DNA from: Semisulcospira habei
Taxonomy: Eukaryota; Mollusca; Gastropoda; Semisulcospiridae
Direction: 5' to 3'
Assembly (NCBI GenBank): GCA_036245525.1
Contig: BTPG01000003.1
Span: forward strand, 141,040,797 to 141,104,796
DNA: 64,000 nt
This document shows, one piece after another, positions 21,245-32,232 of this stretch (position 1 is its first letter; the number at the start of each line of letters is the position of its first letter). Both the position numbers and the translations under genes were made by a program. Below the pieces are notes generated by a model. The model was not told the origin of the DNA. It ran no database searches and worked only from the letters and a program-made list of their open reading frames with translations.

Positions 21245-21310
<66 letters not shown>
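21198..21310. repeat. (GT)n microsatellite
   Basis: Interrupted first part (ATGTGTG, GCGTGCGTGCG), then about 33 pure GT units. Confidence 0.95.
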
Positions 21311-21312
<2 letters not shown>

Positions 21313-21369
21313 CAGCGACTAGAACCCGCGTTTGTAGACGGACATGCTTGAAACTTTAGGATATTGTCA

Positions 21370-21583
21370 TTAACTCATTCTACCCCAGACACACCACAGC
21401 AAGATAAGGATCGACCATGATAGTTCAAGGGTGATGCCAGAATAGCTTGGCGCCTATGGGCGCCAAGCTATTCTGGCATCACCCTTGAACTATCATGGTC
21501 GATCTGTGTCCTGCACTGCAACGCAGTCTTCAGAGGACGACTTCAAAATTTGGGGATTTCGGTCTTGGGGTAGAATGAGTTAA
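21370..21583. mobile_element. Family B MITE, full length
   Basis: 214 bp, same subfamily and almost identical to the copies at 13209 and 19745. The right half shares CGACTTCAAAATTTGGGGAT with the 19745 copy. Confidence 0.9.
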
Positions 21584-21706
21584 ATAAATTATCTCAAGGC
21601 AGTTTTTTTTTAATATTGTTTATTGTTTACAATTATTTTTGTTGTAATTTCGTGTCCATGACTGTAATAGTCTAAACAGAATACTACAGAACTGTTGCCT
21701 GTCCAA

Positions 21707-21711
<5 letters not shown>

Positions 21712-21774
<63 letters not shown>
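21712..21774. repeat. (CT)n microsatellite
   Basis: About 31 units, with no LINE attached. Confidence 0.95.
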
Positions 21775-21777
<3 letters not shown>

Positions 21778-22110
21778 CGTGGATCAGTCCGGTATTGGGG
21801 CCACTGGCTCCTTTAATTTCTTCTCCCCTCCTGATAATCAAGAGATAATTATGGAGGCCAGGCGAGGAGTAAAATGAACCGGTGCTCCACTGATTCCAGC
21901 CGGCGAACAATTCTTATACAATCGTCTGGAGTTCTGGGGAAGGCCGTCTTTCGATTCACGGTGATAATAAGAATACTATACAATCTTCTCGGCTCGGTTG
22001 CATGAGCGCGCTTAGTCTTGCGATCTTGCTTCTTGGTTTGCGCAGGATTATACTCACTCATGCTACTGACCCATAGTGGTTCCAGTGCCAACTAACTGAA
22101 GGGGAGGCGG
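21775..22110. other. Unassigned stretch
   Basis: Nothing supported. Confidence 0.35.
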
Positions 22111-22114
22111 ATGG

Positions 22115-22207
22115 GTCAAGACATCTGAAGGGTAGTGGTTGATTGGTTTGGTGCCTGTCCAGGCGCCAAGCTAATCAGGCAATACCCTTTGAACTATCAC
22201 GGTAGAA
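22115..22207. mobile_element. Family B hairpin remnant
   Basis: GAAGGGTAGTGGTTGATTGG ... GGCGCCAAGCTAATCAGGCA; ends not found. Confidence 0.6.
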
Positions 22208-22695
22208 TCATCTTTCGCAGCTGTTATTTCATACTTCGCAGAGCGTGATTCTGAGATTTGAATATTTAGCTCTGAACGTGAAAAGAATGAACAGTGTCAG
22301 TTCTTGTGTATGAGGGCCTCAGCAAAACACCACACAACTGTCTGAAGAAGAAAAACACTTGTAGCAGCGACCAGTGGCTTTGGGCGTCCAGCAACTTGGA
22401 CGTTCCAACCAACTATGGCATAGGAGTTATATTTGAAAACCTCCGATGAGGACAGCCAAGGATAGTACTCGGGACAAGGTCCAGAGGTGTGCTCATACAC
22501 CGCAGCAAAATGACATCATTATAAGCTTTACGTCATGACACATTCTTCGCTCTAGGGCCGTTTTTAACAATGAATAGTTTTTTTCACTACTATACTACTA
22601 CTAGACAAAATATCGTTCATCCTTGTAATCAGAACGGCTGAAACAGAACTGGTTCCTAGAATTATTCAGTCAGTGGGGAGGGGAAGGGGATTTGG
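22208..22695. other. Unassigned stretch
   Basis: No gene supported. Confidence 0.35.
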
Positions 22696-22699
22696 GGAA

Positions 22700-22766
22700 A
22701 ATGCTTGACCATGATAGGTCAAGGGTGGTGGCAGAATAGCTTGGCTTATAGGCGCCAAATTTACAT
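22700..22766. mobile_element. Family B, left arm only
   Basis: CCATGATAGGTCAAGGGTGG, CAGAATAGCTTGG, then lost. Confidence 0.55.
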
Positions 22767-22913
22767 CGCAAATTAATTGCAAATACCAGCATTCTTCAAC
22801 GATTTTCGGCATCGCCAAATTCGCTATCGGTATTTCTCTTCCTAAATCGGTATCACCTATCGGGCACTACTTTCCTGTCCGATATCTGCCTTCACAAACT
22901 GGTAAAATATCGG

Positions 22914-22997
22914 TTAACTCATTCGCGGAACTGAAGCCGCATCTAGATGCACGGCTTATGCCGCGCATCCGGATGCGGCTGGCCGCGAATGAGTTAA
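22914..22997. mobile_element. Family G palindromic MITE, full length
   Basis: TTAACTCATTCGCGGAACTG ... CCGCATC and GCGGCTGGCCGCGAATGAG plus TTAA; 84 bp, TTAA at both ends. Confidence 0.8.
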
Positions 22998-23440
22998 CGC
23001 GAACACTGAATGACAGTCTTGGAGCAGTGCCAGGTCAACTTCGCACCTCCCTTTCGATTCGACCAAGGCAGACCGAGGTTAGTGCTAGATTTCATGGAAG
23101 CCTTCATTGCGGATCGAACGAGATCGACGCTTTGCTGGGAAGTCTTTCTGTCTTCTGCAGTGATTTTTCAGGGGTCGAATAAGTCGAGAAGGGCGCTGCC
23201 TTAGCTATATCCCAAAGAGCATTCAACCAGTGAGGGTTCCACTACAAGATAGGATCGGTCAGTCAGACAGAATGGGCGCACCCCGGGTCCGCTTTCTTCT
23301 TTACACACACGGCTTGGCGGGTCCACGATTGCGCGCGGGAATTTATTCATTACTTTTTTGTTCTCGCCCACTGATGGACCTTGTGGAGTGTTTCATGAGG
23401 AGATCATTTAACCCTAGGGCACCCCCACGTCCAGCCATGT
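22998..23440. other. Unassigned stretch
   Basis: Two overlapping short open frames occur but with no recognisable domain. Confidence 0.35.
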
Positions 23441-23445
23441 CCATC

Positions 23446-23516
23446 TGCAAGATGCATATATTCTCATGAGCCCCTGCAGTCGCAGGGGGCTCATGAGAAT
23501 CTATGCCTCTTGCAGA
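23446..23516. mobile_element. Family A hairpin
   Basis: GCAAGATGCATATATTCTCA against TGAGAATCTATGCCTCTTGC. Confidence 0.75.
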
Positions 23517-23693
23517 TCGAGATTTGGAGCATTGCATTGCAGCCAGGCGCTGTTCTTTACAGACTGTTTTCAGAAGACCATTGACCGCGACAGTCAAAGG
23601 TCAGCTCCATACATCTACACGAGGTACAGAGTTTCATGGGCCCCAGCAGCTGACTGCTGGACATTGCGAAGTGTTTCCTTGAGGAAAAAAACA

Positions 23694-23907
23694 TTAAACT
23701 CATTCAGTCCCGACACATCCCAGCAAGACATCGATCGACCATGATAGTTCAAGGTTGGTGCCAGGATAGCTTGGCGCCTGTAGGCGCCAAGGTAATCTTG
23801 CACCACCCTTGAACTATCATGGCCGATCTGGCTCTTGCAATGTACTGCAGTCCTCAGAGGACAACTCCAATACGTGTGTATTTCGTACCTGGGACACAAT
23901 AGGTTAA
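23694..23907. mobile_element. Family B MITE, full length
   Basis: TTAAACTCATTCAGTCCC to GGACACAATAGGTTAA. The hairpin has a GGCGCCTGTAGGCGCC tip; the arms have diverged a little. Confidence 0.8.
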
Positions 23908-23939
23908 ACCGGCAATCGGTTTTCTACGGTATTTCTGTA

Positions 23940-23978
23940 ACCCCCCCCCCCCACCCCCTGCAGACTCTGTGTGCGTGC

Positions 23979-24069
<91 letters not shown>
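23940..24069. repeat. Poly-C then (GT)n
   Basis: C-run 23941-23952, then about 48 GT units from 23970. Confidence 0.95.
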
Positions 24070-24172
24070 GTTTTCGCCTGCGCATTGAGTTATATTATAC
24101 ATCTGAGAAATGCGCTATATAAATACCATGTATTATTATTGTTGTTATTATTATTATTATTATTATTATACC
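24070..24172 (+). mobile_element. L2-type LINE/SINE 3' tail
   Basis: ATGCGCTATATAAATACCAT followed by (TTA)n. It matches the tail of the L2-like LINE at 8100-8145; no coding part. Confidence 0.65.
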
Positions 24173-24540
24173 GTCCATTACTTACCATCTGCATCCTCAT
24201 ACCAAGGAATAGCCAGTCAAAGTCAAGGCAAAACGAGCTTATTGCAATATGTCACGTGGCATGTACAATCGGGTCAGAGTACAAAGTAGTTGTAGCCACA
24301 GGCCAAGAACATAATTATACAGTAAACTTTGAATATCACAAATCACCAGGGAACAAATTTTCCTTGTTGTTATATCGAAATTTGTTAAAAGCGAAGTAAT
24401 TTACACAGCAAGAGTGTTGTCGGCACCAGCAAAAAAGTGTTATATCCGACTTTTGTTAATTGTGATCTTGTTATAAGCAAAGTAGACTTAGTTCATGCCT
24501 TGGTAAATGTCTATGTAGACAGGTTAAGTGCAGCAATTAA
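24173..24540. other. Unassigned stretch
   Basis: Nothing recognised. Confidence 0.35.
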
Positions 24541-24544
24541 ATCA

Positions 24545-24757
24545 TCAACTCATTGTGCCCGAGGTACGAAATAGCCACATTTTGGAGTTAACCTCTGAGG
24601 GCTGCATTACAATTCAGGAGACAGATCGACCACGATACTTCTTGGGTGGTGGCAGAATAGCTTGGCGCCTATAGGCCAAGCTATTCTGCCACCACCCTTG
24701 AACTATCATGATACGAGCGGTATCTTGCTGTGGTGTGTCGCGTGCAAAATGAGTTAA
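24545..24757. mobile_element. Family B MITE, left TTAA mutated
   Basis: CAACTCATTGTGCCCGAGG start; GCAAAATGAGTTAA end. The hairpin around AGCTTGGCGCC is nearly symmetric. Confidence 0.75.
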
Positions 24758-25745
24758 ATGTATGCAGAACAAAATCTTGGACTGAATTTAATTTTTATTC
24801 TTCCAAGAAACCTACATTAACATCGAGCCCCGTGCTGGTGCAATACCTCATGTGAATATACGCTGCTCATCAAAATAAACTTTACTGCGTTTTGCTGACG
24901 ATATTTCTCTTATGCCTGAAAATTTGTAAACTGTGATTGCACCAACGAAACGTTTGCGCATTTGTCTTTACAGTGCAGCAAACTACATTCTTTTCCGTTG
25001 AGTTTCGTGTACATTACAACTCTGTGAACGCGACACTCCCGAAATCAAAAGTTGCAAGGTAACATTTTCATTTGAGACACGTAAATGTGCATAATAAAAC
25101 GGGGTTTTTTTGTGCTACGTTTGGCCATTTGTTTTAATAGTTGTAACTGCTCTTTTATCAAAGCAAAAATCCGCCCTAAAACGTGTAAAGAGCATCTTTG
25201 AAGTTGAGACAAACAAATGAACACTCTGCTCCATCGGTTGTTATCTTTAGATTCAAGGATAGGTGAGCGTCTCTAGCAAATAAAATCCGCGCTTCCCCTC
25301 AAAGGCAAAAGATTCTCATATTGTGATATTAATGCGAAGTGAGTTCACTTGCGGAAGAACACACTCACGGCTGAACCGACTCAAGTGGTCTTTTTTTCTC
25401 GTGAGGGGGGTGGGGGGGGGGGGGGGTGGAAGTCTTTCAGACTACAACAGGAATACTTTTATTTCAAAATTAAAGACACTTTCTTTTGTAAAAAAAAAAT
25501 AACTTTAGACTTTAACGCAAAGGAGACAATACGGAAACGATTGCAGTTTGCAGCACTGTAAAGACTAACGACAAGCCTTTTGTTCGTGTAATCTGAATTA
25601 CAAAATCTTTAGGCATTACAAAAATACGATTTGCAGAACTTAGTAAAGTTTCTTTTGGTTCGTAGTGTATGTAGTGCTGTGGACTGGACTACAGTCCGTC
25701 GTCCAACCCTATCCCAGTAAATAAAAGACCGTCCGACCGTCGTCG
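24758..25745. other. Unassigned 1-kb stretch
   Basis: Includes a G-run (25404-25426) and A/T-rich sequence. No family match or coding signature was found. Confidence 0.4.
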
Positions 25746-25750
25746 GCGTC

Positions 25751-25792
25751 AGTGGGACCCACTACAGCCTGAAGACCACTGCTTACTGGGAC
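25751..25792. mobile_element. Family F-like right end
   Basis: CCTGAAGACCACTGCTTACT GGGACA resembles the F terminus. Confidence 0.4.
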
Positions 25793-25904
25793 AGATCCTC
25801 ATGGGCAACTGCAGCTGGCTGATGGACCTATAACGGAGCTTTCCACGAAGCGATCTTTCGACCCGGTAGCCAGTCCAAAGTCCAGAACTTTCTACCGGCA
25901 AGGG

Positions 25905-25962
25905 GCACAGATTCTCATGGTCCCGTACACGCAGGGGCTCATGAGAATCAATGCTTCTCGCT
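25905..25962. mobile_element. Decayed family A hairpin
   Basis: GGGGCACAGATTCTCATGG against GGGGCTCATGAGAATCAATG. Confidence 0.6.
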
Positions 25963-26056
25963 GACTGGAATCGGCTTAATCGTCTGAAAGGAAGAAGTCG
26001 TCTGACTTTTAATGTACAGATAAATGTGCTTATAATTATAGTCACATTTCCTTCGT

Positions 26057-26201
26057 TTTTTCGGAAATCAAGAAAGGCCAAAATCCCACGTGCATCGATG
26101 AAAACAGCGGATGTAATGTCGCGTTTCCTCGCGATTTTAATCCACTGTTTTCGTCGAATAACGTGCGATTGCGACCTACTTCTGATTTTCGGAATTCCTC
26201 T
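26057..26201. mobile_element. Family P palindrome
   Basis: TTTTTCGGAAATCAAGAAAG faces CTTCTGATTTTCGGAA, and GATGAAAACAGCGGA faces TCCACTGTTTTCGTCG. Related to 13785-13918. Confidence 0.6.
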
Positions 26202-26214
26202 GTCGCAATTCCAG

Positions 26215-26395
26215 TTCAAAAAGGTCCAGAGTACAGCACGAAGTTTGACAGACACAAAACACGCAACATAGAAAAGAGGAAAGAAGTACCCAACGGAGAA
26301 GAAACACGCTTAGAAAAGACGGGTACAACACAATTTATTAATATTTCGGGTAAATACCCTTTGTCAAAATAGACAAACAAACAAACAGACAGAGG
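26215..26395 (-). mobile_element. Family J single copy
   Basis: On the minus strand: GACAAAGGGTATTTACCCGA, AATTGTGTTGTACCCGTC and GCGTGTTTCTTCTCCGTTGG, then a diverged CTGGACCTTTTT end. No facing partner nearby. Confidence 0.65.
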
Positions 26396-26459
26396 GCAGT
26401 GCAGGATGTAGACAGTTATTTACTAGTCTTGGTGGGTGGATAGAGTGCCGTTCATCTGA

Positions 26460-26550
26460 TTAACCCATTGGCTGTCGGTCGCGTTTTGTGTCGAGATGAT
26501 TTTGCAGAAATCACCTCAACAAAAAGCGCGACCGACAGCCAAAGGGTTAA
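26460..26550. mobile_element. Family C MITE, full length
   Basis: TTAACCCATTGGCTGTCGG to CCGACAGCCAAAGGGTTAA, 91 bp; TTAA both ends. The right TTAA is also the left TTAA of the next element. Confidence 0.85.
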
Positions 26551-26605
26551 CTCATTCAAGACCAATTGACGCGTTTCCCTATGCGCCAACTCTTCGATGA
26601 GTTAA
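26547..26605. mobile_element. Short G-like TTAA element
   Basis: TTAACTCATTCAAGACC to TCTTCGATGAGTTAA, 59 bp, sharing its first TTAA with the C element on the left. Confidence 0.55.
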
Positions 26606-26689
26606 CCCCCCCCAAAAAAAAAAAATTAAAAAAAAAAATCAGAAACTAAGAGAGAGTAGTCGATTCTAAATTATCGTGTTCCTCTAGCT

Positions 26690-26752
26690 GTCCCGGAACT
26701 ATTCTTGCACCACCACTAAACTATCATGGTCGATCTATCTCATCACGTGTGT
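26690..26752. mobile_element. Family B right-arm remnant
   Basis: ATTCTTGCACCACCACTAAA CTATCATGGTCGATCTATCT. Confidence 0.55.
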
Positions 26753-27178
26753 CTTATTCTTTGCATGACAGCTCCTGAATGTGGGGAACTGCGATAAATC
26801 TGATAGGTTGGTTAGGCTGGTTGGTTGCTTATATCGGAGTTTACCGTGCACGGCACCGAAGTGATAATGGGCGGCCCTAAGTGGTGCGGGTTATGGGGGA
26901 CAAGGACAGCTATTGCCTATAGAGGACCACCTGAACAACTGATCAATTCAGACGCAACTGTGCCACTTCAATTTACCAGGACCTTTCAACGGTCATCTGT
27001 TAAAAGCTGAACCTCGTTTTATGTATGGCCCGTAGAAACATTAACCGATCACGTGTTACATTCTCTGCGTATTTTTGTTCGCCTACAAAATTAGCCAGGA
27101 CTTTGCAGCTTCCTCCAACAAGCAATGGACTAAAACCTGGATTAATGTTTGCAATTATCAAGATTGCACAGCATTGCA
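26753..27178. other. Unassigned stretch
   Basis: Upstream of the (CT)n that flanks the LINE; nothing recognised. Confidence 0.35.
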
Positions 27179-27225
27179 TCTCTCTCTCCCTCTGTCTGTC
27201 TGTCTGTCTCTCTGTCGCTCACCGA
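27179..27225. repeat. (CT)n/(CTGT)n tract, 5' flank of LINE
   Basis: CT-rich with CTGT units, ending where RT-coding sequence starts. Confidence 0.9.
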
Positions 27226-28001
27226 GCGAAATTTCCAAATGGTGTGAAAATAATGCAATGATCCTTAATCCCACCAAAACCGAATGTATGACGATAGCAA
27301 CCCGTCAGAAGCATCAGCTCAAGCCACTTTCGCTTAGTCTGGAAATCCAAGACCACACCATTACACAAGTAACTGAACATCGCCTACTTGGAGTTATTGT
27401 TGATAACCAGATGAAATGGCAATCTCACATCAATGCTGTCTGTAAAACTGTGTCCAGAAATGTTTTTATGCTGTCTAAGCTAAAATATCTTATTGATGTC
27501 GACGCTCGCAAACTATTTTACAATGCCCATGTCAAATCCCACATCGATTATGCCTCCACGACATGGGACGGCAGCGGGGACATACACTTGAAGAGGCTTA
27601 ACTCCTTGCATCGCAGGGCAGTGAAGCAGATCCTGCCTGATCCAGCCCTTTCTACTGACCAAAAATTTGAAAAACTGAAGATGCTTCCTCTCGACAGGCA
27701 CCATCTCTTTAACAAAGGGGTAGTCATGTATAAAATCTGGAATGAAATCCACCCAGAATACTTGTGTAAGTTCTTCACCAAGGCAGCTTCAGGCTATTCA
27801 ACATCAAGGCGTAACTTCATCACACCACGTCCGAGGATAGATTTATTTAAAACCACCCTCTCATTCTCGGGCGCCTCGTTTTGGAATAAACTGCCAGCGC
27901 ACATAACACACACTGGTTCACTCCCCTCTTTCAAGGAAAGCCTCTTCAAGTACCTGCTATCTAACAGCTCACTCACTGGTTCGGGTATCCCCATCGCCTA
28001 A
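27226..28001 (+). pseudogene. LINE ORF2 C-terminal fragment (partial RT)
   Basis: About 258 codons open in one frame. It starts just downstream of RT motif C with the ISKWCENNAMILNPTKTECM block, then TRQKHQLKPLSL, TEHRLLGVIVDNQMKWQSHI, KLKYLIDVDARKLFYNAHVK, a SHIDYASTTWDG block, and ends PRPRIDLFKTTLSFSGASFW. The FADD catalytic motif itself is upstream of the truncation. Organisation and block wording fit the Jockey superclade; the exact clade is not determined. The start upstream at 27075 lies in unrelated sequence plus CT repeats. No stop or frameshift is seen, so the copy looks recent. Confidence 0.9.
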
Positions 28002-28417
28002 AGCCTTGAAATTAACCTCCGCGCGCACGTGTGCGTGTATGTGTGTGTGTGTTTGTGTGTGTGTGTTTGTGTGTGTGTGTGGGGGGGGGGGGGGTGGGGT
28101 GCGGCAAGAGTGTGCGCGCGTGTTTTGATTTCAGTGAAAGAAGGAATTTTGAAGAATTTTTTTTTTTTTTTTTTGCCATTCACATTATTAGCAATCATAA
28201 TTGGTGCCCTCCATTTTGCCTTATCCATTTTTTTTTTTTTGTGAACGATTTGTTATATTATGTGCACTTGTATCTTAGTAGCTTCGTACCTTTGTATGTT
28301 AGTAGCCTTGTACCTTTAGCAGAGTTGTACCTTTGTAGATTAGCAACGGCAAGCGTGAAAAATGGCACATGTGCTAACTGCTTCTTCCGTTCAGAAATAA
28401 AGTTTCATTTCATTTTC
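27226..28417 (+). mobile_element. 5'-truncated Jockey-group-like LINE between CT tracts
   Basis: RT C-terminal ORF, a 3' UTR containing (GT)n at 28034-28095 and T-runs, then GAAATAAAGTTTCATTTCAT, a CATTT-type tail and (CT)n at 28418. It is the longest LINE of this lineage in the window. Confidence 0.85.
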
Positions 28418-28420
28418 ATT

Positions 28421-28468
<48 letters not shown>
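28418..28468. repeat. (CT)n between LINE copies
   Basis: CT repeats with one CTGT interruption. Confidence 0.95.
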
Positions 28469-28701
28469 GCGTGTACTTTCTATTTTTCGTTTGTTTTTTG
28501 TATGACCGAATGAATGAATGAATTTTGTTTAACGTCTCTTCATGTTTAATGTTTCCTAATTTTTCTTTGTGTAATTTGGTACTATTAGTATTACAATTAT
28601 TATCCTGTGTTTGTAGAGTAGCAACGGCAAGTATGAAAAATGGCACACGTGCTAATTACCTTATCCGTTGAGAAATAAAGTTTCATTTCATTTCATTTCA
28701 T
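28469..28701 (+). mobile_element. LINE 3' UTR copy in (CT)n
   Basis: Shares AGCAACGGCAAGTATGAAAA ATGGCACACGTGCTAA with the preceding LINE (28345-28375) and ends GTTTCATTTCATTTCATTTC before CT repeats. Severely 5'-truncated. Confidence 0.8.
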
Positions 28702-28785
28702 TTCTCTCTCTCTCTGTCGCGCTCTCTCTCTCTCTCTCTCTCTCTCTGTCTGTCTCTCTGTCGCTCTCTCTCTCTCTCTCTCTCC
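28702..28785. repeat. (CT)n between LINE copies
   Basis: CT repeats with CTGT and CGC interruptions. Confidence 0.95.
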
Positions 28786-29851
28786 CATCCAAATACCGAA
28801 TTTGACATGTTTGCCGATGATTCAACCCTTCACGCGGGCGGGAAAACTGTACCTGAAATATCAAGTAATCTTCAGCTTAGTCTTCAGGAGGTCTCACTGT
28901 GGTGCAAAAATAATCAAATGCCTGTTAATCCATCTAAAACAAAAAGCATGATAATCACAACACGCCAAAAGCATCAGTTCCGCCCCCCATTCACTTCGCC
29001 TCTCTTTTGATTCGGTTTCCATTGAGCAAGTCAAGGCACATCGTCTTCTCGGGGTAATTGTTGACGAACAACTGTGCTGGTTGCCCCATCTAACACAACT
29101 AGGGAAAACATTATCAAAGAAGCTACTTTTCCTGCCAAGATTAAAATCTATCATTGATACTAAGACACGTAATCTATTTTTCAACTCCTATACATAACAC
29201 CTCACATTGACTACGCATCTACTATTTGGGACGGCTGAAGTGAAGCTAATCTTAAGAGGATTAATTCTCTATACAAGCGCACAGTTAAACTGATCCCCCC
29301 AATCCCCTCTCTAACTTTGGGGGAAAAGCTTCAGGCAACAGGGCTCCTTCCTTTACATCAACACCTTACTTTAATAAGTGCTTATTTATGCAAAAGGCAC
29401 TGAACGGGAATGCCCCCTTCTACCTGGCTAAGCTTTTCACTGAGAGCTAAAGGGTTTACAGCACTTCGAAGAACAGTCTCGTCACTGAACGGCCCCGAAA
29501 TGACTTGTTTAAATCCAGCCTTTTGTACGCGGGTGCCTATTTATGGAACTCACTTCCTCCACATATACAGCAAACGAGACATCTTCCATTGTTTAGGACG
29601 AAAGCTTTCAAATACATCTCAGAGCAAAGTTGAAAGAAACGCAGATAATGTGTCCAAAAGAGCCATGTAATTATTTCCTTTTTTAACGCATTGTTGTAGT
29701 CCTCCGTTTTGCACTTGTTAGTTTTTATATATCTCTCTTTATAGTAGTGTTTTGCCTGTTCACTATATTCCTACACAGGAGTAGCTGTATCATAAGCGCG
29801 CAGTCGCTGTCTATAAAAACTCACTTTATATCGCAACCCCCCTGTCAACTG

Positions 29852-29944
<93 letters not shown>

Positions 29945-30099
29945 CGTGCGTGAGTGTGTCACCTTCAGCGACTTGTGAATTTATATCGGCATGTAACACA
30001 CGCGACCTGTGGGTGTAGCCGCTTGTTTGTGCTGTTAACATGTTGTTTTAATGTTGTTTTTAATGTTGTAGTTTAGTTGTTGAAATAAATAAAGTATCA

Positions 30100-30105
<6 letters not shown>
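28786..30105 (+). mobile_element. LINE copy with RT motif C, between CT tracts
   Basis: Third member of the cluster. Decayed RT, then a long 3' UTR with (GT)n at 29852-29955, ending GAAATAAATAAAGTATCATT CATT and (CT)n at 30106. Confidence 0.8.
28795..29636 (+). pseudogene. Broken LINE reverse transcriptase fragment
   Basis: Contains the RT catalytic motif FADD at 28808-28819 (FADDSTLHAGG) and then SLWCKNNQMPVNPSKTKSM. Translation leaves the frame near 28990, resumes with HRLLGVIVDEQL in another frame (from about 29037), and after further breaks gives NDLLFKSS-like and LWNSLPPHIQ blocks near 29500-29570. At least two or three frameshifts make it non-functional. It belongs to the same lineage as the copy at 27226 but is older. 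Confidence 0.85.
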
Positions 30106-30147
<42 letters not shown>

Positions 30148-30204
30148 AACGCACATGCACACACACACACGCACACACACACATACGTACACGCTCTCTC
30201 TCTC

Positions 30205-30238
<34 letters not shown>
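30106..30238. repeat. (CT)n, (CA)n, (CT)n compound microsatellite
   Basis: CT to 30132, CA/CGCA to about 30190, then CT again. Confidence 0.95.
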
Positions 30239-30240
<2 letters not shown>

Positions 30241-30590
30241 GTTTTGTTTTTTAATTAAACAAATAAATTCACATTACACGCTTCTTTTTTTATTTTTTAC
30301 AAATTCTTTTAAATTAAACGTCCTTTTCCGATGAAACTTTCACAGGTTTTTTAGTGCGCCTGCTCGTATTGTATTTATCGTGTCTGTCGTCAATCTGTCG
30401 TTTCGTTTCCTTCACGTGGGCCATTCGTGGGAGAGTCGAGAGGGAGTCGCGCCCTCTTGAATAATCATGAGGCCCAATAAGAAGGGAGATAACACTAATT
30501 TACAGCGCTAACAAATCCCGGGCACCAGTAAAAATGTGGGCCGGAGCGCAAGCTGCAGGCGAGGCGCTCACCAGACGCTGAACTACAATC
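30239..30590. other. Unassigned stretch
   Basis: AT-rich, no family recognised. Confidence 0.35.
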
Positions 30591-30657
30591 GTGTGCTGGT
30601 CTGTGATTTTGGACCTTACGGCTAAAGGCGGTAGGTCCAAAATTACAGACCAGCACA
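30591..30657. mobile_element. Family D palindrome
   Basis: GTGTGCTGGTCTGTGATTTT GGACC with complement AATTACAGACCAGCAC. Confidence 0.85.
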
Positions 30658-30737
30658 AGACATTTGATTTTGCGTATTTCAAAAATATAAATATTTGCAA
30701 GAGCCAGGAAATTCACCGGCCATAACAGATCAGTACT

Positions 30738-31032
30738 TGCAGGTCAGACTTTGAATTACTCGCTCCAATACACCGGGTATCTGATATGACGCGCACAGGT
30801 CTGTGGCTCTGTGGCTATCACAAGGGACAGCCGGTGAGCAAAAGGTCCTCGGGTCGACGTCAACCTTAGCTGGTCCGCACACGGCCGTGCGCGGGCCAGC
30901 TAAGGCTGATGTCGACCCGAGGACCGTTTGCTTACAAAGTCTTTGTAAAGTCCGCACTACATTACTTTAGCGGTATGGCAAATACCGCAGTCTGGCTTTA
31001 TGGCTCCCGGGGTATACTGAGTCTGACCTGCA
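30738..31032. mobile_element. Long family F element
   Basis: Outer inverted ends TGCAGGTCAGACT and AGTCTGACCTGCA enclose the F hairpin at 30831-30938 (AGCAAAAGGTCCTCGGGTCG facing its complement around GGCCGTGCGCGGGCC). The same organisation is seen at 36244-36592. This shows the short F palindromes are cores of a larger, 295-bp element. Confidence 0.75.
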
Positions 31033-31700
31033 TAATTAGGCTCTTGAATATTGCACAACGGCACTATAAATATATGTATTATCCGACACTTAATTTATGG
31101 GTCAGAGATTTTGCAAAGATTGCGCCAGTCATGCAAAGTATATATACGGCATCTCTCAGGCGAATGTTGACAAGACAACAACCCAAAAATAAAAATAAAA
31201 TCGTTTACCGCTGTTTCCTTCCACACATCGGTGTTGTAGAACAAGCTGCCCTATAAGCCCCAATTTAAAGTTCGCGAACGAAAGTTTTTGTGTTCACAAA
31301 CAAGACTTTGAACTCCTACAAGAGCCGAACAAACCGATCAGCGGCTTTGGAACCTCGGCCACACTCAAAGACAGTTGTTAGTCCCAAACAAAGACAGATT
31401 TTAGACCCAAACCATTTCCACGCCCAAAACTTTGGTACAAAATAGTCCCGGTCTCTAAAATCTGCTTATTATTTGGATCTTCAGTGCCAGTCGTTTTCTG
31501 GGCGCGTTAAAAACTCGGTTTGACTGTGATTTTATTTTCACAACGAGAAATACTTTGAGGTGTCTTAGCATTCGAATTCACTTAATCAAACAGCTCACGG
31601 CTGCGACCATTAATTGCAAGCGGAAACGAGACTTCCGTTTTCTTGACTAAGCTTGGGGCGTTGAAATAGTTGGGGTGTAACAACAGTCAATCATTTTTTG
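31033..31700. other. Unassigned stretch
   Basis: No gene; some palindromic GTTCGCGAAC sequence near 31272. Confidence 0.35.
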
Positions 31701-31707
31701 TGAACAG

Positions 31708-31790
31708 TAAGTTTTTTTTTATTACAATGAGAGTCTAGCTTTTCACAAAAATAGACACTTTCTTTTGCCTTCACAGGCCATACATTCACT
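31708..31790. mobile_element. Family L, decayed
   Basis: TTACAATGAGAGTCTAGCTT TTCACAAAAATAGACACTTT. Confidence 0.45.
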
Positions 31791-31937
31791 AAACAGTTAA
31801 CACGGTACAAAGTATCTTTCAGACACTTCTCATTGTTTCCTGATATGGCGGAGCCAGTTGATCTCTATCACCGACAGCCACTAACCAGTATTGTAACATG
31901 AAACTCACTGTTTTCTCCTAGCGAACTGCTAACTGCA

Positions 31938-32130
31938 CTTTTATTCTGATTCTGGATCTTTTGTGACAGAGAAGTGGATGTAAGGTGCTGGGAAGGGATG
32001 GTGTGTGTATAATTGTGCGTGTATCTGAGAGAGTGTGCTGTTTGTACATGCGCAGTGAGCCCAGTGTTTTTTTTTCTGGAGAACAGCGCAATACAAGAGT
32101 TATTTATTATTTATTTATTTATTTATTTTA
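31938..32130 (+). mobile_element. LINE 3' UTR copy with (TTA)-type tail
   Basis: Plus-strand counterpart of 1424-1640 and 11100-11275: TTATTCTGATTCTGGATC, TGCGCAGTGAGCCCAGTG, CTGGAGAACAGCGC, then ATTTATTATTTA repeats. Confidence 0.7.
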
Positions 32131-32163
32131 TTGTGAGTCATTGTGCGCTGTGAATACATTTAC

Positions 32164-32232
32164 TTTACCCTTTGACTGTCGGTAGCGTTTTTAGTTGCGA
32201 TAATTCCTGTGGGAATCATTGTTTCCTGAACT
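32164..32232. mobile_element. Family C, half element
   Basis: TTTACCCTTTGACTGTCGG, TTGCGATAATTCC, GGGAATCATTG; the right end is lost. Confidence 0.55.

Noticed and set aside
25749..26255. 168-codon minus-strand open frame
   Set aside because: Composite of an A hairpin, a P palindrome and J sequence.
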